Origin: Chloroflexota bacterium | GTDB lineage: Bacteria > Chloroflexota > UBA6077 > FW602-bin22 | Direction: 5' to 3' | DNA: 42,507 nt | NCBI GenBank assembly: GCA_016875715.1 | Contig: VGOZ01000025.1 | Coordinates: 1 to 42,507 of the forward strand | In this document: positions 15,885-25,390 of the stretch, one piece after another | How positions within the stretch are numbered: position 1 is the first letter of the stretch | How the letters are laid out: the number at the start of each line of letters is the position of its first letter | Notes under the pieces: generated by a model | What the model was told of the DNA's origin: nothing | The model's database searches: none | What the model saw: the letters and a program-made list of their open reading frames with translations, nothing else | Position numbers and translations under genes: made by a program

Positions 15885-17330
15885 TCACGCCGCGCGGCGG
15901 GCCCCGGCGCGATGGCGCGTGGGCTGGAGCATCGAGTGGAGCGGCAAGCGGACCTCGAAGGTGGTCCCCATCATCGGATCGCTGGCGACTCCGACCGCTC
16001 CGGCATGTGCCTGCACCACCTCTTTCACGATGGCAAGGCCCAGGCCGCTTCCAGTGGCGTGCGACGCCCGCGATCGGTCGACCTGGAAGAACCGCTCGAA
16101 CACCCGCGGCTGATCCTCCGGCGGGATGTACGAACCTGTGTTATGGACGGTCACGCGGACCTGGAACGGCTCCATTGTGGGAAGTGTGGTGATGGCGATG
16201 CGCCCCCCGGACGGCGTATGGCGAATCGCGTTATCAAGCAGGTTCGAGAACACCTGACCCAGCCAGTGGGCGTCGCCCCGGACCAGTGCGCCGGCGCGGG
16301 AGTCGATGTCGACCGCGATCGCGCTCGTGCCGACCTGCCACTCGGCCCGCTCCACCGCCTCGCGGAGCAGCCGATCGAGATCGAACGCGGCACTGTCCAT
16401 CACGATCTGTCCGGATTCGATCTTGGAGAGGATCAGGAGATCCTCCACGAGGGCGCGCATGCGCGTCGCCTCGGCGCTGATGATCGCACCGGCCTGCTGA
16501 TACTCGGTTGGACTCGACATCGTCCCATCGAGTATGGCCTGAGAGAATCCGCTGATGGAGGTCAGTGGCGTTTTCAGTTCGTGCGAGACGTTGGCGAGGA
16601 AGTCGCGCAGTGTTCTGTCCGAGGTCGCGACCTGGCGCGCCATCTCATTGAACGCCGCGGCCAATCGCCCTACCTCATCCTGGCTCGGAATCGGGATGGA
16701 CTGGGCGTAGTTCCCGCGGGCGATCTCTTCGGACGCGCGCGTCATCTGTACGAGCGGACGGGCGATGGAACGGGTGAGAAGGAGGGCGACCAGGATGCTG
16801 ACAGTGAGGCTTGCCGCCGCGGCGAGCCCGAGCCGCGGGAATAGTTCCTGGGAGACCGCGACCATATTCGCCTCGGGAATCGCCAGGAGGACGGCATACC
16901 GGTGAGGGCGCTGTTCGAGCGGCGGCGCAACCAGATAGAGGCCGCCCTCAAGGCTCACGTAGAACGCGCGGAACTGGTCGCCACGGCGTTCGCTGGCGGC
17001 GAGATTCGGGACGGGTACGTTCAGGCCATCTAGAGCGTGCATCGAGTCGTCGAGCACGTGCCCGTCCGCCTCGGTCAGGATCGTCCGCACGCCAAACACG
17101 CGGCTCTGCTCGCGGAGGAAGGCCGCGATGAAGATGGGCGGCGCGTCGAGCGCCTCGAGGTACTGCACACCCTGGGAGAGCATGATCGAGAGCGAACTGA
17201 CCTCGTCCACCTTTCGCCGCTGCTCGGCATCACGCAGAAGCAGCAGCGCCGTCGAGCCGGCAAGCATCAGACAGGTGAAGATCACCAGTACGTAGCTGGC
17301 GATGAGGCGGAACCTAAGACCGTGGAGCAT
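15885..17330 (-). CDS. Membrane sensor histidine kinase
   Basis: The 481-residue kinase has a transmembrane segment (about 9-32), an extracytoplasmic sensor of about 135 residues, a second transmembrane segment (about 167-187), a HAMP linker, a dimerisation domain with the phosphorylated His in NVSHELKTPLTSI, and a catalytic domain with N box NLLDNAIRHTPSGG and G box GSGLGLAIVKE. It overlaps the preceding response-regulator gene by 17 nt and is its partner. Its place after the MacB-type efflux genes suggests sensing of an envelope or antimicrobial signal, as in Bce/Cpx-like arrangements, but the ligand is unknown. Confidence 0.95.
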   Translation of the reverse strand: MLHGLRFRLIASYVLVIFTCLMLAGSTALLLLRDAEQRRKVDEVSSLSIMLSQGVQYLEALDAPPIFIAAFLREQSRVFGVRTILTEADGHVLDDSMHALDGLNVPVPNLAASERRGDQFRAFYVSLEGGLYLVAPPLEQRPHRYAVLLAIPEANMVAVSQELFPRLGLAAAASLTVSILVALLLTRSIARPLVQMTRASEEIARGNYAQSIPIPSQDEVGRLAAAFNEMARQVATSDRTLRDFLANVSHELKTPLTSISGFSQAILDGTMSSPTEYQQAGAIISAEATRMRALVEDLLILSKIESGQIVMDSAAFDLDRLLREAVERAEWQVGTSAIAVDIDSRAGALVRGDAHWLGQVFSNLLDNAIRHTPSGGRIAITTLPTMEPFQVRVTVHNTGSYIPPEDQPRVFERFFQVDRSRASHATGSGLGLAIVKEVVQAHAGAVGVASDPMMGTTFEVRLPLHSMLQPTRHRAGARRAA

Positions 17331-18033
17331 CCCGGGCGTCCAGAACGAGCTTGTAGCCGATGCCGCGAAGGGTCTGGATCCGCACGGTGGCGCCGTTCAG
17401 CTTGTCGCGCAGCCAGGTCACGTGGACGTCAATCGTACGGCTATCGCCGAGGAAGTCGTAGCCCCAGACGAGGCGGAGCAGCGTCTCGCGATCGAGGACG
17501 AGACCGAGGTTCTCCGCAAAGGCGACGAGGAGGTCGAACTCCTTGGCACGCATCTCCACCACGCGGTCGCCGATCTTCACCTCGCGGGCGCCGATATCGA
17601 GACGCACATTGCCGACCGCGATCACGCGTTTCGCGCGATCCGGCTCCTGAGTTCGCCGGAGGACCGCCCGCACCCGTGCGACCAGTTCGCGCGGGTTGAA
17701 GGGCTTGCCCATGTAGTCATCCGCGCCCAGTTCCAGGCCGACGATGCGATCCACGTCATCGTCTTTCGCCGTCAGCATGATCACCGGGGTTCGGTCGTTG
17801 CGGCCCCGCAATCGTCGGCAGACCTCCCAACCGTCGAGCCGGGGCATCATCACATCGAGGACGACGAGTGCCGGGGCGTGCGACTCGACTTTTTCCAGCG
17901 CGGCGATGCCGTCCGCCGCGGTCTCGACCTGATACCCCTCGGCGGTCAGGTAAAGGCGGGCCAGTTCGACGATGTTCGGCTCATCATCGACGACGAGGAT
18001 CCTCGGGCCCGCCGCAGCAGATCGTTCGCGCAT
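17314..18033 (-). CDS. OmpR/PhoB-family response regulator
   Basis: This 239-residue regulator has a complete receiver domain: acidic pair in VVDDEPN (about 15-21), phosphoacceptor in LVVLDVMMPRLDGWE, conserved Thr in MLTAKDDD and Lys in GKPFNPRE. A C-terminal winged helix (about 140-232; YDFLGDSRTIDVHVTWLRDKL) follows. It should bind DNA as a phosphorylated dimer. The gene starts 3 nt after the stop of the propeller gene and its end overlaps the kinase start, so the two-component pair is within the efflux operon and may control it. Confidence 0.95.
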   Translation of the reverse strand: MRERSAAAGPRILVVDDEPNIVELARLYLTAEGYQVETAADGIAALEKVESHAPALVVLDVMMPRLDGWEVCRRLRGRNDRTPVIMLTAKDDDVDRIVGLELGADDYMGKPFNPRELVARVRAVLRRTQEPDRAKRVIAVGNVRLDIGAREVKIGDRVVEMRAKEFDLLVAFAENLGLVLDRETLLRLVWGYDFLGDSRTIDVHVTWLRDKLNGATVRIQTLRGIGYKLVLDARDAPRS

Positions 18034-18036
18034 CGA

Positions 18037-19515
18037 TCACACCCGCGACCAGTGGACCAGTCGCTCGCGCGCGCCCGAGAGCCCGATGGGAACATCGCTC
18101 ACCCGTCGCGGGTTTGCGCCGTCGGAGGCCATGATCCACACCCCGGGCCGCCCATCGCGATCGGAGACGAAGGCGATGTGGCGCCCATCCGGAGAATACG
18201 CGGGCGAGAGGCTTGTGGGCGGGGGCTGGACGAATGACAGGGGCGGCGTGAGGGCGCTGAATCGATCTGAGCCATCGTCGGGGACGGTGCCGATCTCGGA
18301 ATACGTCTGGTTTCGCCGCACTCCTACCACGATCCGCCCACCGGTTGGATCGAACAGGATCGTCTCGATGAGGGGAGCGAAATCGATCCCAAACGGGCGA
18401 ACGGTTTGGCGGTCCTCGGTCGTGGCCAGCGCCTTCTCTTGCCTGAAGACGAGGGCACGTCCATCGGGTCGCCACGCGGGTCCGAACGCATACCGATCCT
18501 GGCCGGGGCGCAGCCAGTCCACACAGCCCTCCGACGGGATCACTTTGATTTGAAAGCACGAGTCGTGAATCCAGAGGTTCCCGGCGGGCCGCAGACACGC
18601 CGACTTCTGATAGAAGGCGATCTCGCGACCATCCGGCGAGTAGAGTGGGCCGCGCCGTTCGTCACCCACGGTCAGGAGCGTGGGTTCGCCACCCTGCCAC
18701 CCGACCTGGTAGAGACCCGGGCGCGCGCCACCGTGCTGCGCGTAGACGACGACCCGCCCATCCGGCGAAAGGGAGGGGTCGACACCATGCCCAACCAGGC
18801 GTTCGGACCCGTCGGGTCGCATCGTCCAAACCGGTCCGCCTACGCCGCCCGAGACCACCAGGCGGCCGGCGAGCGCTCCCTCCGCCGTCTTACCCGCGAT
18901 GCCGGAGGTCAGATCAGGTGGTGCGGGAATCGACGAGCCGGCGGGAAGCGTGACCCGGCCGAGCGCGATCTGCTCGTCGCCGAGAAGACCGAGTTGAACC
19001 GGGTACGCCGGGACGTTCTCCGCGTGCCACTCCAGCCGCGCGCGCTGGAAATGCTGGACAGTACGCCCATTCTCCACCACGACCGGACTGGTCGGATACC
19101 CGAAGACCTCCAGACCAGCGCGCGACTCGAAGGCCGTCCGGAACGCACCGGAGATGGCGCGCCCCGTTTCGGGGAAATGGCGCCACTCCGCGCGGTGGGC
19201 CGAGGGGTCGGATGGGCGGCCGCGCCCCAGCTCATCCGCCAGAAGCCCGAGTTGAACCTGATGGCCGGGGGGATTCTCCGGCCACCACTCGAAGCGGGCG
19301 CGCTGGAAGTACTGCACCGTGCGACCACTGAGTGTGAACTCCGGCGAACGCGGGTAGCCGAACACATCAAGTCCGCCCCGCGTCTCGTAGAACGTGATAA
19401 AAGGGCCGCCGACGGTGAAGCCGGTGGTCGGGAAGCCACGCTCGGCCGCGAATGTCGGCTGGGGGGCGACCAGCGCCGCCCCCAGCGCGACCGCCGTGAG
19501 CCAGCGGAGGATCAC
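18037..19515 (-). CDS. Exported protein with two FGYP-type repeats and a TolB-like propeller
   Basis: The 492-residue protein has a signal peptide (about 1-23, cleavage near TFAAE). Two copies of a roughly 65-residue repeat follow (about 28-100 and 108-180), each with a GGLDVFGYP/AGLEVFGYP motif, then GRTVQYFQRARFEW/GRTVQHFQRARLEW and a QLGLL end. The C-terminal half (about 215-490) has PD40/TolB-type beta-propeller blades, for example SPDGREIAFY, SPDGRHIAFVSDRDG and GVWIMASDGANPRRV. It should be outside the membrane, binding protein or polysaccharide. Its GTG start overlaps the permease stop (GTGA), placing it inside the MacB-like operon. Confidence 0.85.
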   Translation of the reverse strand: MILRWLTAVALGAALVAPQPTFAAERGFPTTGFTVGGPFITFYETRGGLDVFGYPRSPEFTLSGRTVQYFQRARFEWWPENPPGHQVQLGLLADELGRGRPSDPSAHRAEWRHFPETGRAISGAFRTAFESRAGLEVFGYPTSPVVVENGRTVQHFQRARLEWHAENVPAYPVQLGLLGDEQIALGRVTLPAGSSIPAPPDLTSGIAGKTAEGALAGRLVVSGGVGGPVWTMRPDGSERLVGHGVDPSLSPDGRVVVYAQHGGARPGLYQVGWQGGEPTLLTVGDERRGPLYSPDGREIAFYQKSACLRPAGNLWIHDSCFQIKVIPSEGCVDWLRPGQDRYAFGPAWRPDGRALVFRQEKALATTEDRQTVRPFGIDFAPLIETILFDPTGGRIVVGVRRNQTYSEIGTVPDDGSDRFSALTPPLSFVQPPPTSLSPAYSPDGRHIAFVSDRDGRPGVWIMASDGANPRRVSDVPIGLSGARERLVHWSRV

Positions 19516-20768
19516 TCGTAGCGTAACGCTTCGATCGGATTGAGGCGTGCCGCACGTGCGGCGGGATAGATGCCGAAGAAGAGTCCGATTGCCGCGGAGA
19601 CGCCGAACGCGAGGACGATCGCATCCGCTGCGACGAGCGTCTGCAGTCGCTGACCGTTCATGTCGATGGTGGAGATAATCTGCGCGAAGGCCATACCGAG
19701 GGCGACGCCGATGCCGCCTCCGACCACGGACACCACCACGGCCTCGGTGAGGAACTGGCTCAGGATATCGCGACGGCGGGCACCAACGGCCTTGCGGATG
19801 CCGATCTCCCGTGTCCGTTCGGTAACGGACACGAGCATGATGTTCATAATGCCGATGCCGCCGACGACGAGTGAGATGCCGGCGATGGAACCGAGCAGAA
19901 TGGTCATGACGCCGGTGATCTGATTCGCTACCGCCAGGAAGTCCTCCTGGCTCTGAACGATGAAATCGTCCTGAGCGACGCGATGCTCCTCGCGCAGCAC
20001 CTCGCCGATCTGCTCGATCGCGGTCTTCATCAGTGATTCATCCACGACCTGGATGTTGATCGTGCTGACATTCTGCGCGCCCCGGGGGGTCCGCTGAGCG
20101 AAGAGTCGGTTCTGGAAGGTGGTGATGGGGACCATCACCTGATCGTCCTGATTTGCGAAACCAGTGCCACCCTTCGCCTCGAGAACGCCAATCACGCGGA
20201 AGTTGACGCCGGTGCGTCCCCCGGCACTGATCTTGACTCTCTGACCGATCGGATCGGCTCCGGCGAAGAGATTCTGGGCGACAGTAGCGCCGAGGACGGC
20301 GACGGGGGCGCGGCCCTCGACGTGGATCGACTCAAGGAACTCGCCGGACGCGACCTTCACGTTACGCACGTCCGAGTACTCCGGAGTCACGCCGAGGATG
20401 CGGGAATTGTAATTCTGGTTTGTGTAGATGATCTGTCCGAAGTTCTGCACTTCCGGCGCGACGAGCGCCACCGCCGGTGCGCGGCCGGGCATGACCAGGG
20501 CGTCCGCGTCACCGATCGTCAGGGTGGGCGCCGATCCCTGCCCGGTACGAACGCCGCCTTGCTGCGTGAAGTTCGGCCGAATGAACAGCAGGTTTGTCCC
20601 CATGCTTTGGATTCTCGACGTCACGGTCGCTTGCGCGCCCCGCCCGATCGACATGAGCGAGATCACCGCGCTGACACCGATGATGATGCCGAGCATCGTC
20701 AGCGCGGTGCGCAGCTTGTTCGCCCCAAGGGCGCTCATCGCGATACGAAGGCTCTGCGTCACACTCAT
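19512..20768 (-). CDS. MacB-like ABC permease (FtsX family)
   Basis: This 418-residue protein has an N-terminal membrane helix (about 17-43, with the [16 protein letters not shown] motif), a large periplasmic-type MacB core domain (about 45-270), and three C-terminal helices (about 287-310, 338-365 and 380-405). Order and motifs ([20 protein letters not shown]) match the MacB/FtsX-fold permeases, which use a mechanotransmission mechanism rather than a substrate tunnel. It starts with ATG overlapping the ATPase stop by 4 nt. With the ATPase at 20765 and the adaptor at 21491 it forms a tripartite-like export or envelope-stress system. In a monoderm there would be no TolC partner. Confidence 0.93.
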   Translation of the reverse strand: MSVTQSLRIAMSALGANKLRTALTMLGIIIGVSAVISLMSIGRGAQATVTSRIQSMGTNLLFIRPNFTQQGGVRTGQGSAPTLTIGDADALVMPGRAPAVALVAPEVQNFGQIIYTNQNYNSRILGVTPEYSDVRNVKVASGEFLESIHVEGRAPVAVLGATVAQNLFAGADPIGQRVKISAGGRTGVNFRVIGVLEAKGGTGFANQDDQVMVPITTFQNRLFAQRTPRGAQNVSTINIQVVDESLMKTAIEQIGEVLREEHRVAQDDFIVQSQEDFLAVANQITGVMTILLGSIAGISLVVGGIGIMNIMLVSVTERTREIGIRKAVGARRRDILSQFLTEAVVVSVVGGGIGVALGMAFAQIISTIDMNGQRLQTLVAADAIVLAFGVSAAIGLFFGIYPAARAARLNPIEALRYE

Positions 20769-21478
20769 GCAGTCACCGCCAGTGGAGTCTCCGCGATGCG
20801 CTGCCGGGCGACCGGCTCGTCCCGCACGATCTGACCATCGCGGATCATGATCAGCCGCTTCGTGAACGCTGCGATCTCGGCTTCGTGCGTCACAAATACG
20901 ATCGTGAGGCCCATCTCCCGATTGAGTCGCTGGAAGATGGCCATGATCTCCTCGCTCGTCTTGGTGTCGAGGGCGCCAGTCGGTTCGTCGGCGAGGACGA
21001 TCGCCGGATTGGTCACCAGGGCGCGGGCGATCGCGACCCGCTGCTGCTGACCGCCGGAGAGTTCGGTGGGCTTGTGACGCACCCGGTCGCTGAGGCCGAC
21101 CGCGTCGAGCGCCCGCAGCGCGCGCTGACGGCGATCCTTCGCGTGGGCATAGATGAGGGGGAGTTCTACCTGCTCGAGCGCGTTGGTGCGAGCCAAGAGA
21201 TTGAAGCTCTGGAAGACGAAGCCGATCTTGCGGTTGCGCACCAGCGCCAGTTCGTCATCGCTGAGTCGCGACGTCTCGATCCCGTCGAGGCTGTACGTCC
21301 CGGTCGTGGGCTGGTCAAGGCACCCGATGATGTTCATCAGGGTGGACTTTCCCGACCCGGATGGGCCCATGATCGCCACGAAGTCGCCGCCGGCGATTTC
21401 GAGGGACACGCCGCGAAGCGCGTGAACCTCCATATGGCCCACCCGGTAGATCTTCGTGACGTCGCGAACCTGTATCAC
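20765..21478 (-). CDS. MacB/LolD-type ABC ATPase
   Basis: This 237-residue ATPase has all catalytic motifs: P-loop GPSGSGKST (about 38-46), Q-loop in FVFQSFNLL, signature LSGGQQQR, Walker [13 protein letters not shown] with the Glu present, and switch His in [10 protein letters not shown]. It clearly contrasts with the degenerate ATPase at 7641. It drives the MacB-like permease encoded immediately downstream (4-nt overlap) and follows the adaptor gene by 12 nt. Confidence 0.96.
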   Translation of the reverse strand: MIQVRDVTKIYRVGHMEVHALRGVSLEIAGGDFVAIMGPSGSGKSTLMNIIGCLDQPTTGTYSLDGIETSRLSDDELALVRNRKIGFVFQSFNLLARTNALEQVELPLIYAHAKDRRQRALRALDAVGLSDRVRHKPTELSGGQQQRVAIARALVTNPAIVLADEPTGALDTKTSEEIMAIFQRLNREMGLTIVFVTHEAEIAAFTKRLIMIRDGQIVRDEPVARQRIAETPLAVTA

Positions 21479-21490
21479 GGCAGCGTACTC

Positions 21491-23410
21491 TCAGCCGCCC
21501 TTCACGACGAAGGTACCGCCGCTAGGGGGACCGCCGCTAGGGGGACCGCCGCTAGGGGGACCGCCGCTAGGGGGACCGCCGACACCGGGAATGCCGGCGC
21601 CGCCGACCTTCGGGGCGGCCGAGGTGGTCGCCGGAATCAGGACCGTCTCGCCATCCGCAACGCCCTCAAGAATCTCGCTCGCCTGCTCGTTCGCGACCCC
21701 GACGCGTACCTGGCGACGTTCGGGTTGGGACCCGTTGATTACCGTCACGAACTGGTTCCGGCCTTGGCGCTGTATTGCGCGGTTGGGGACCGTCACCACG
21801 TTGTTACGCTGCGTCACGACGATCGCCGCGTTCGCGGTCATCCCCGGGCGAAGCGCCCCATCTGCGTTATCGATGTCGATCGAAGCCAGGTAGATCGAAA
21901 CGCCCTGCTGGGTGGTCGCCAGCGGGGAGACGCCCAGGATCCGTCCCTGATAAGTCCGCCCGGCGAGCGAATCGAACGTCACAGTCGCCTGCTGGCCCGG
22001 CGCGATGCGGCCGATGTCGGTCTCGTCGATGCTGACGTCGACGCGCACCGAGCGGGGATCGACGAGGGTAAGGACTGGCGTCCCCGTGCCCGCCTGTTCG
22101 CCGACGTTGAGCGTGACCGCTGTGACCATTCCGGCGAACGGTGCGCTCAGGACGGTGTTCTTCAGGTCGAGCTGTGCTTGATCGACCACGTACTGAGCGC
22201 TCTTCACCGCCTCCTCGGCAAGGGCGAGATCGACCGACTGACCGGCTCGCCGCACGGCGAGATTCGCCTGGGCCGTGGCGAGGCTGGCGATGGCGGCCTG
22301 CAGGTCGGCGCTCTTCGCGCCGGACTTCAGCGTGTCAAGGCGCGCTATCGCAGCCTGTTGCGATGCCCGCGCGCCGGCGAGACTCGCCTCGGCCTGCCTG
22401 ATGCGCTCGGGGGTTGCACCCGCACGAAGGTCAGCGAGCCGAACCTCGGCTGATCGAAGTGATTCTGCCGCCGCGTCATAAGCTGTCCTCGCCGCCTGGA
22501 GGTCCTTTGCCTCGGGCTTCGCCCGTAGGACGGCCAGACGCTGCACGGCCTGAGCGACCGCGAGCTCATTGTTGAGCAGGCTAGCGTTTGCAGAATCGCA
22601 GGCCGACCCCGCCCCACGACCGCACGTCGCGTCACGGCTGATCTGCGCCGAGTAGAGACTGTTGCGGGCCTGATCGATTGCGACCTGCGCGGCATACAGT
22701 TCGTCGGCGGTGGCGCCAGCTCGGACCGTCGCCAGGTCATTCTCGGCCCGCTTGAGGGCGGAGCGCGCCGAAGCGACCGACTGCTCCGCGGACGCGAGTT
22801 CGGCTGCGGTCGGACCGCGACGCAATTCGGCCAGGGCAATCTCGGCCTGTGTAACCGATGCGGCGGTGCCGTTCACCGAGGACTGGGCCGAGGCGAGATC
22901 CTCGGGAAGCGCGCCACCTTGCAGATCCCGCAACCGCGCCTCGGCGCTGCGTGCCGATGCTTCGGCAGCAAGCACTTCCTGATCCTTACCACTGTTCTTG
23001 AGTTGGTCCAGCTTCAATTGAGCCGTCTTCAGGTTGGACAGGGCCTGGCGCTCCTTGACCTGATAGGTCGAGGGTTCGAGACGCACCAGGGGCGCACCCG
23101 CAGGAACGCTCTGCCCGAGCGAGATCTGAATCTCCTCCACGCGCCCGGAGATGCCCATGGTCAGACGGGAGATGCGATTCGCGACGACGGGACCAGTCGC
23201 CGACACTGTGGCCACAATGTTGCCGACCGAGGCCTTCACCTGAATGCCGGACGGCGTCTGAACCGGCGCCGGTGCCATTAGGCGCGTGTAGGCGAAATAC
23301 CCCGCCACGCCCAACGCGGCGAGGATGGCGACGATCAGGCCGACCTGGACGAGGCCGAAGCGGGAACCGGAGGGTACGGTCGGGGCATTCGAGTTCGCGG
23401 TGGTTTCCAA
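21491..23410 (-). CDS. HlyD/MacA-like efflux adaptor with long coiled coil and repeat tail
   Basis: This 639-residue membrane-fusion-type protein has an N-terminal transmembrane anchor (about 22-44) and a biotinyl/lipoyl-like half motif around residue 95. A very long region (about 110-420) rich in Ala, Gln, Leu and Arg has recurring blocks (LRAGATPERIRQAEASLA-like) predicted to form extended coiled coil. The second lipoyl half and beta barrel follow around SAPFAGMVTAV and DETDIGRIAPGQQATVTF. The C-terminus ends in repeated GGPPS units and FVVKGG. The start is TTG with AAGGAG upstream. Length exceeds the usual 370-420 residues of MacA-type adaptors, the extra length being coiled coil. It works with the ABC pair downstream. 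Confidence 0.9.
   Translation of the reverse strand: METTANSNAPTVPSGSRFGLVQVGLIVAILAALGVAGYFAYTRLMAPAPVQTPSGIQVKASVGNIVATVSATGPVVANRISRLTMGISGRVEEIQISLGQSVPAGAPLVRLEPSTYQVKERQALSNLKTAQLKLDQLKNSGKDQEVLAAEASARSAEARLRDLQGGALPEDLASAQSSVNGTAASVTQAEIALAELRRGPTAAELASAEQSVASARSALKRAENDLATVRAGATADELYAAQVAIDQARNSLYSAQISRDATCGRGAGSACDSANASLLNNELAVAQAVQRLAVLRAKPEAKDLQAARTAYDAAAESLRSAEVRLADLRAGATPERIRQAEASLAGARASQQAAIARLDTLKSGAKSADLQAAIASLATAQANLAVRRAGQSVDLALAEEAVKSAQYVVDQAQLDLKNTVLSAPFAGMVTAVTLNVGEQAGTGTPVLTLVDPRSVRVDVSIDETDIGRIAPGQQATVTFDSLAGRTYQGRILGVSPLATTQQGVSIYLASIDIDNADGALRPGMTANAAIVVTQRNNVVTVPNRAIQRQGRNQFVTVINGSQPERRQVRVGVANEQASEILEGVADGETVLIPATTSAAPKVGGAGIPGVGGPPSGGPPSGGPPSGGPPSGGTFVVKGG
21515..21581. 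repeat. 15-bp perfect tandem repeat coding for the adaptor tail
   Basis: ACCGCCGCTAGGGGG is repeated exactly four times (21515-21574) with a partial fifth copy (21575-21581). On the minus strand it encodes a repeated GGPPS pentapeptide at the C-terminus of the adaptor. Perfect identity at the third codon positions shows recent expansion by slippage. Confidence 0.9.
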
Positions 23411-23451
23411 ATGACGCGCTCCTTCTCTTCCTACGTTAGTTTGGGCATCGG

Positions 23452-23919
23452 CTACGCCGCGTCGTTTGAGGATCGCGCCACATCGCGGAACCCCTGGCGT
23501 TCAAACAGGGCGATGATGTCCGTCAGAGCGAGCTCGGCGCGGTGCAGGGAGGCATCCGGCAGTCCGGAGAGAAGCGCCGCCAGATGGTCGTCCGCCTGAG
23601 CGCGCGCGACCCTCTGCACCTCGTGACCGGCTTCGGTCAGCGCGATGCAGGACGATCGCCGGTCCGCCGAATCGACCTGCCGCGCGACGAGTCCCTTCCG
23701 GACCATGCCATCGATGAGGCGGGTCACGGTCGGCCGCGAAATGCCGAGGGTGCGCGCGAGATCGCTGGACGTCTTGGGGCTATCCGAGAGCGCTCGCAGC
23801 GTGATGAACTGGGGCATGCTCAGATTTCCGCCTGGCCGGACCTTCTCCCGCAGCGCGCAATGGGTCATGGGACCCAGCGCCGCGAGTAGTCGGGCGACCG
23901 CGCGATGGCGATCCGTCAT
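23452..23919 (-). CDS. MarR-family transcriptional regulator
   Basis: This 155-residue winged-helix regulator has helices around MPQFITLRALSDSPKTSSDLARTLGISRPTVTRLIDGM (about 35-72), the wing with QVDSADRRSSCIALTEAG, and a helical C-terminus. The frame stays open far upstream, but the ATG at 23917-23919 is the likely start: an earlier ATG at 23956-23958 lies inside the -10 box. No clear ribosome site is seen. It heads the adaptor/MacB operon (adaptor gene 41 nt later) and probably represses it, released by a small aromatic ligand as is usual for MarR proteins. Confidence 0.88.
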   Translation of the reverse strand: MTDRHRAVARLLAALGPMTHCALREKVRPGGNLSMPQFITLRALSDSPKTSSDLARTLGISRPTVTRLIDGMVRKGLVARQVDSADRRSSCIALTEAGHEVQRVARAQADDHLAALLSGLPDASLHRAELALTDIIALFERQGFRDVARSSNDAA

Positions 23920-23953
23920 GGGTGGTTGCACATGCGAACTATCGATCCCGCGA

Positions 23954-23982
23954 ACCATAGGCCAGGAGGCCGGTGCGGTCAA
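23954..23982 (-). promoter_or_regulatory. Putative promoter of the marR-efflux operon
   Basis: On the minus strand TTGACC (23977-23982) and TATGGT (23954-23959) are spaced by 17 nt, 34 nt before the MarR start. Two direct GCGAAC copies with ATCGAT between them (plus strand) cover the region after the -10 and could be the MarR operator. Confidence 0.5.
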
Positions 23983-23990
23983 ACAGAGGA

Positions 23991-25181
23991 TCACGGCCGC
24001 GGACCAACCGCCGCGCGCAGTTGAGGGTCGTCTGCCCAGTCGTGGAGGGAACGTTCGGGAGCGGCCGGCAGGATCTGTCCGGCGACGATCGTCGCCACGC
24101 AGTCGATCTGCACCGAACCGGAGAAGGGCGTCTTGAAGACGTCGTAGTAGGTGAACGAGCCCTTGCGCAGCGAGAGCACCGCGACATCTGCCGGACCGCC
24201 CACGCGGAGCGCGCCGAGATCCTTCAACCCTACCGCGCGAGCCGGACGGGAGGTGGAGCGCTCGATCACGTCGTCGAGCGACATGCCGAGCGTGAGGAAT
24301 TTCGCCATCGTCGTGGGCATGTCGAACATCGGCCCCTGGATGCTGAGTTGATGGATGTCGGTGGAGATCACATCTGGCATCAGTTTCTGGTCGATCATCG
24401 CCCGAGCCGTATCGACGCTGAACGAGCCGGCGCCGTGGCCGATATCCATCACCAGACCGCGATCCCAGAGTTCCCGGACGTAAGGGAGGATCGCCTTGCT
24501 CGTATCGATGATCCGGTTGTCGTGTCCGGTGAAGCAGTGAGTGAGGATGTCGCCGGGCCTCAAGTGGGTGAGGATGTCGCGCAGTGCCGGTGGGCCTCGT
24601 CCAATGTGGACCATCAGGGGCAGCTGCACCTGATCGGCCAGCGCGCGGGCGCGCTCGAGAGCGAGCAGTCCGGTGCCCCGAGTGGTCAGCGCATCGATGC
24701 GCGCCTTGATGCCCAGGATGCGGTCGCGGTTCTGTTCGGTCATGCGCGCGGCGAGCGGGAGATCGAGGTAATCGGGGTTGGCGAACTCGTACGTCGGACC
24801 GACGAGGCCGATGGATGAGGCGTTGAGGAGAGCATAGACCCGCGCCCTTGATGGCTCGACGATCCACCGGCGAAAGCCCGGGAAGTTGTACGCCCCGGCA
24901 GAACCGACATCGAGCCAGGTGGTGACGCCCGTGCGCGCGGCAATGGGGTCGGGTTCGACACCCCAGTAGGTGGCTCCCCAGTAGACGTGGGTGTGCAGGT
25001 CGATCAGCCCGGGCGTGACGATGAGCCCCCGCGCGTCCAGCACAGTCCGGGCGTTCTCGCGGGGCAACCCGGTGGCAATCGCGGTGATCTTCCCGTCAGC
25101 GATCCCCACGTCGAACTCGCCCCGCAGGCGGGATCCGGGGTCTCGGACCTCAGCGCCGGCGATGAGCAAATCGAACTGCAT
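23991..25181 (-). CDS. Amidohydrolase/deacetylase-family metallohydrolase (EF_0837-like)
   Basis: This 396-residue TIM-barrel amidohydrolase has the first metal motif IDLHTHVYWG (about residues 60-69), then MVHIGRGPPALRDIL and GDILTHCFTGHDN, and the last metal Asp in ISTDIHQLS. This pattern fits the dihydroorotase-like amidohydrolase/deacetylase family of unclear substrate (often N-acyl or cyclic amide compounds). The beta-sandwich ends (about 1-55 and 340-396) are present, so it is complete. The ATG start has GAGGGGGA 8 nt upstream. It follows recO by 209 nt with no obvious functional link. Confidence 0.88.
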   Translation of the reverse strand: MQFDLLIAGAEVRDPGSRLRGEFDVGIADGKITAIATGLPRENARTVLDARGLIVTPGLIDLHTHVYWGATYWGVEPDPIAARTGVTTWLDVGSAGAYNFPGFRRWIVEPSRARVYALLNASSIGLVGPTYEFANPDYLDLPLAARMTEQNRDRILGIKARIDALTTRGTGLLALERARALADQVQLPLMVHIGRGPPALRDILTHLRPGDILTHCFTGHDNRIIDTSKAILPYVRELWDRGLVMDIGHGAGSFSVDTARAMIDQKLMPDVISTDIHQLSIQGPMFDMPTTMAKFLTLGMSLDDVIERSTSRPARAVGLKDLGALRVGGPADVAVLSLRKGSFTYYDVFKTPFSGSVQIDCVATIVAGQILPAAPERSLHDWADDPQLRAAVGPRP

Positions 25182-25390
25182 GACCTATTCCCCCTCAGGC
25201 CGCGATGGTCCGCCCCAACGGGCGACACAGGATTTTACGGACGTGTGGCTCGACCGCGGTCACGACGCGAGGGAGGCTACGACCGGAACCTTGGAGGAAC
25301 CTTGAAGCGCATGGATCCGTGTCAGGGGAAGTCGCGCATCGATGCTTGTGAACCGCGACGGCCGCCGCGACGGCGCGATACGGGGCGGCA

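Noticed and set aside
21515-21581. Possible CRISPR-like array
   Set aside because: The copies are contiguous 15-bp units without spacers and encode a protein tail.
20885-22453. 522-residue plus-strand frame
   Set aside because: It is antisense to the MacB-type ATPase and the adaptor, which have full motifs.
23920-24867. Upstream extension of the MarR frame
   Set aside because: It lies antisense-shifted within the amidohydrolase gene and contains the marR promoter; only the last 155 codons are family-like.
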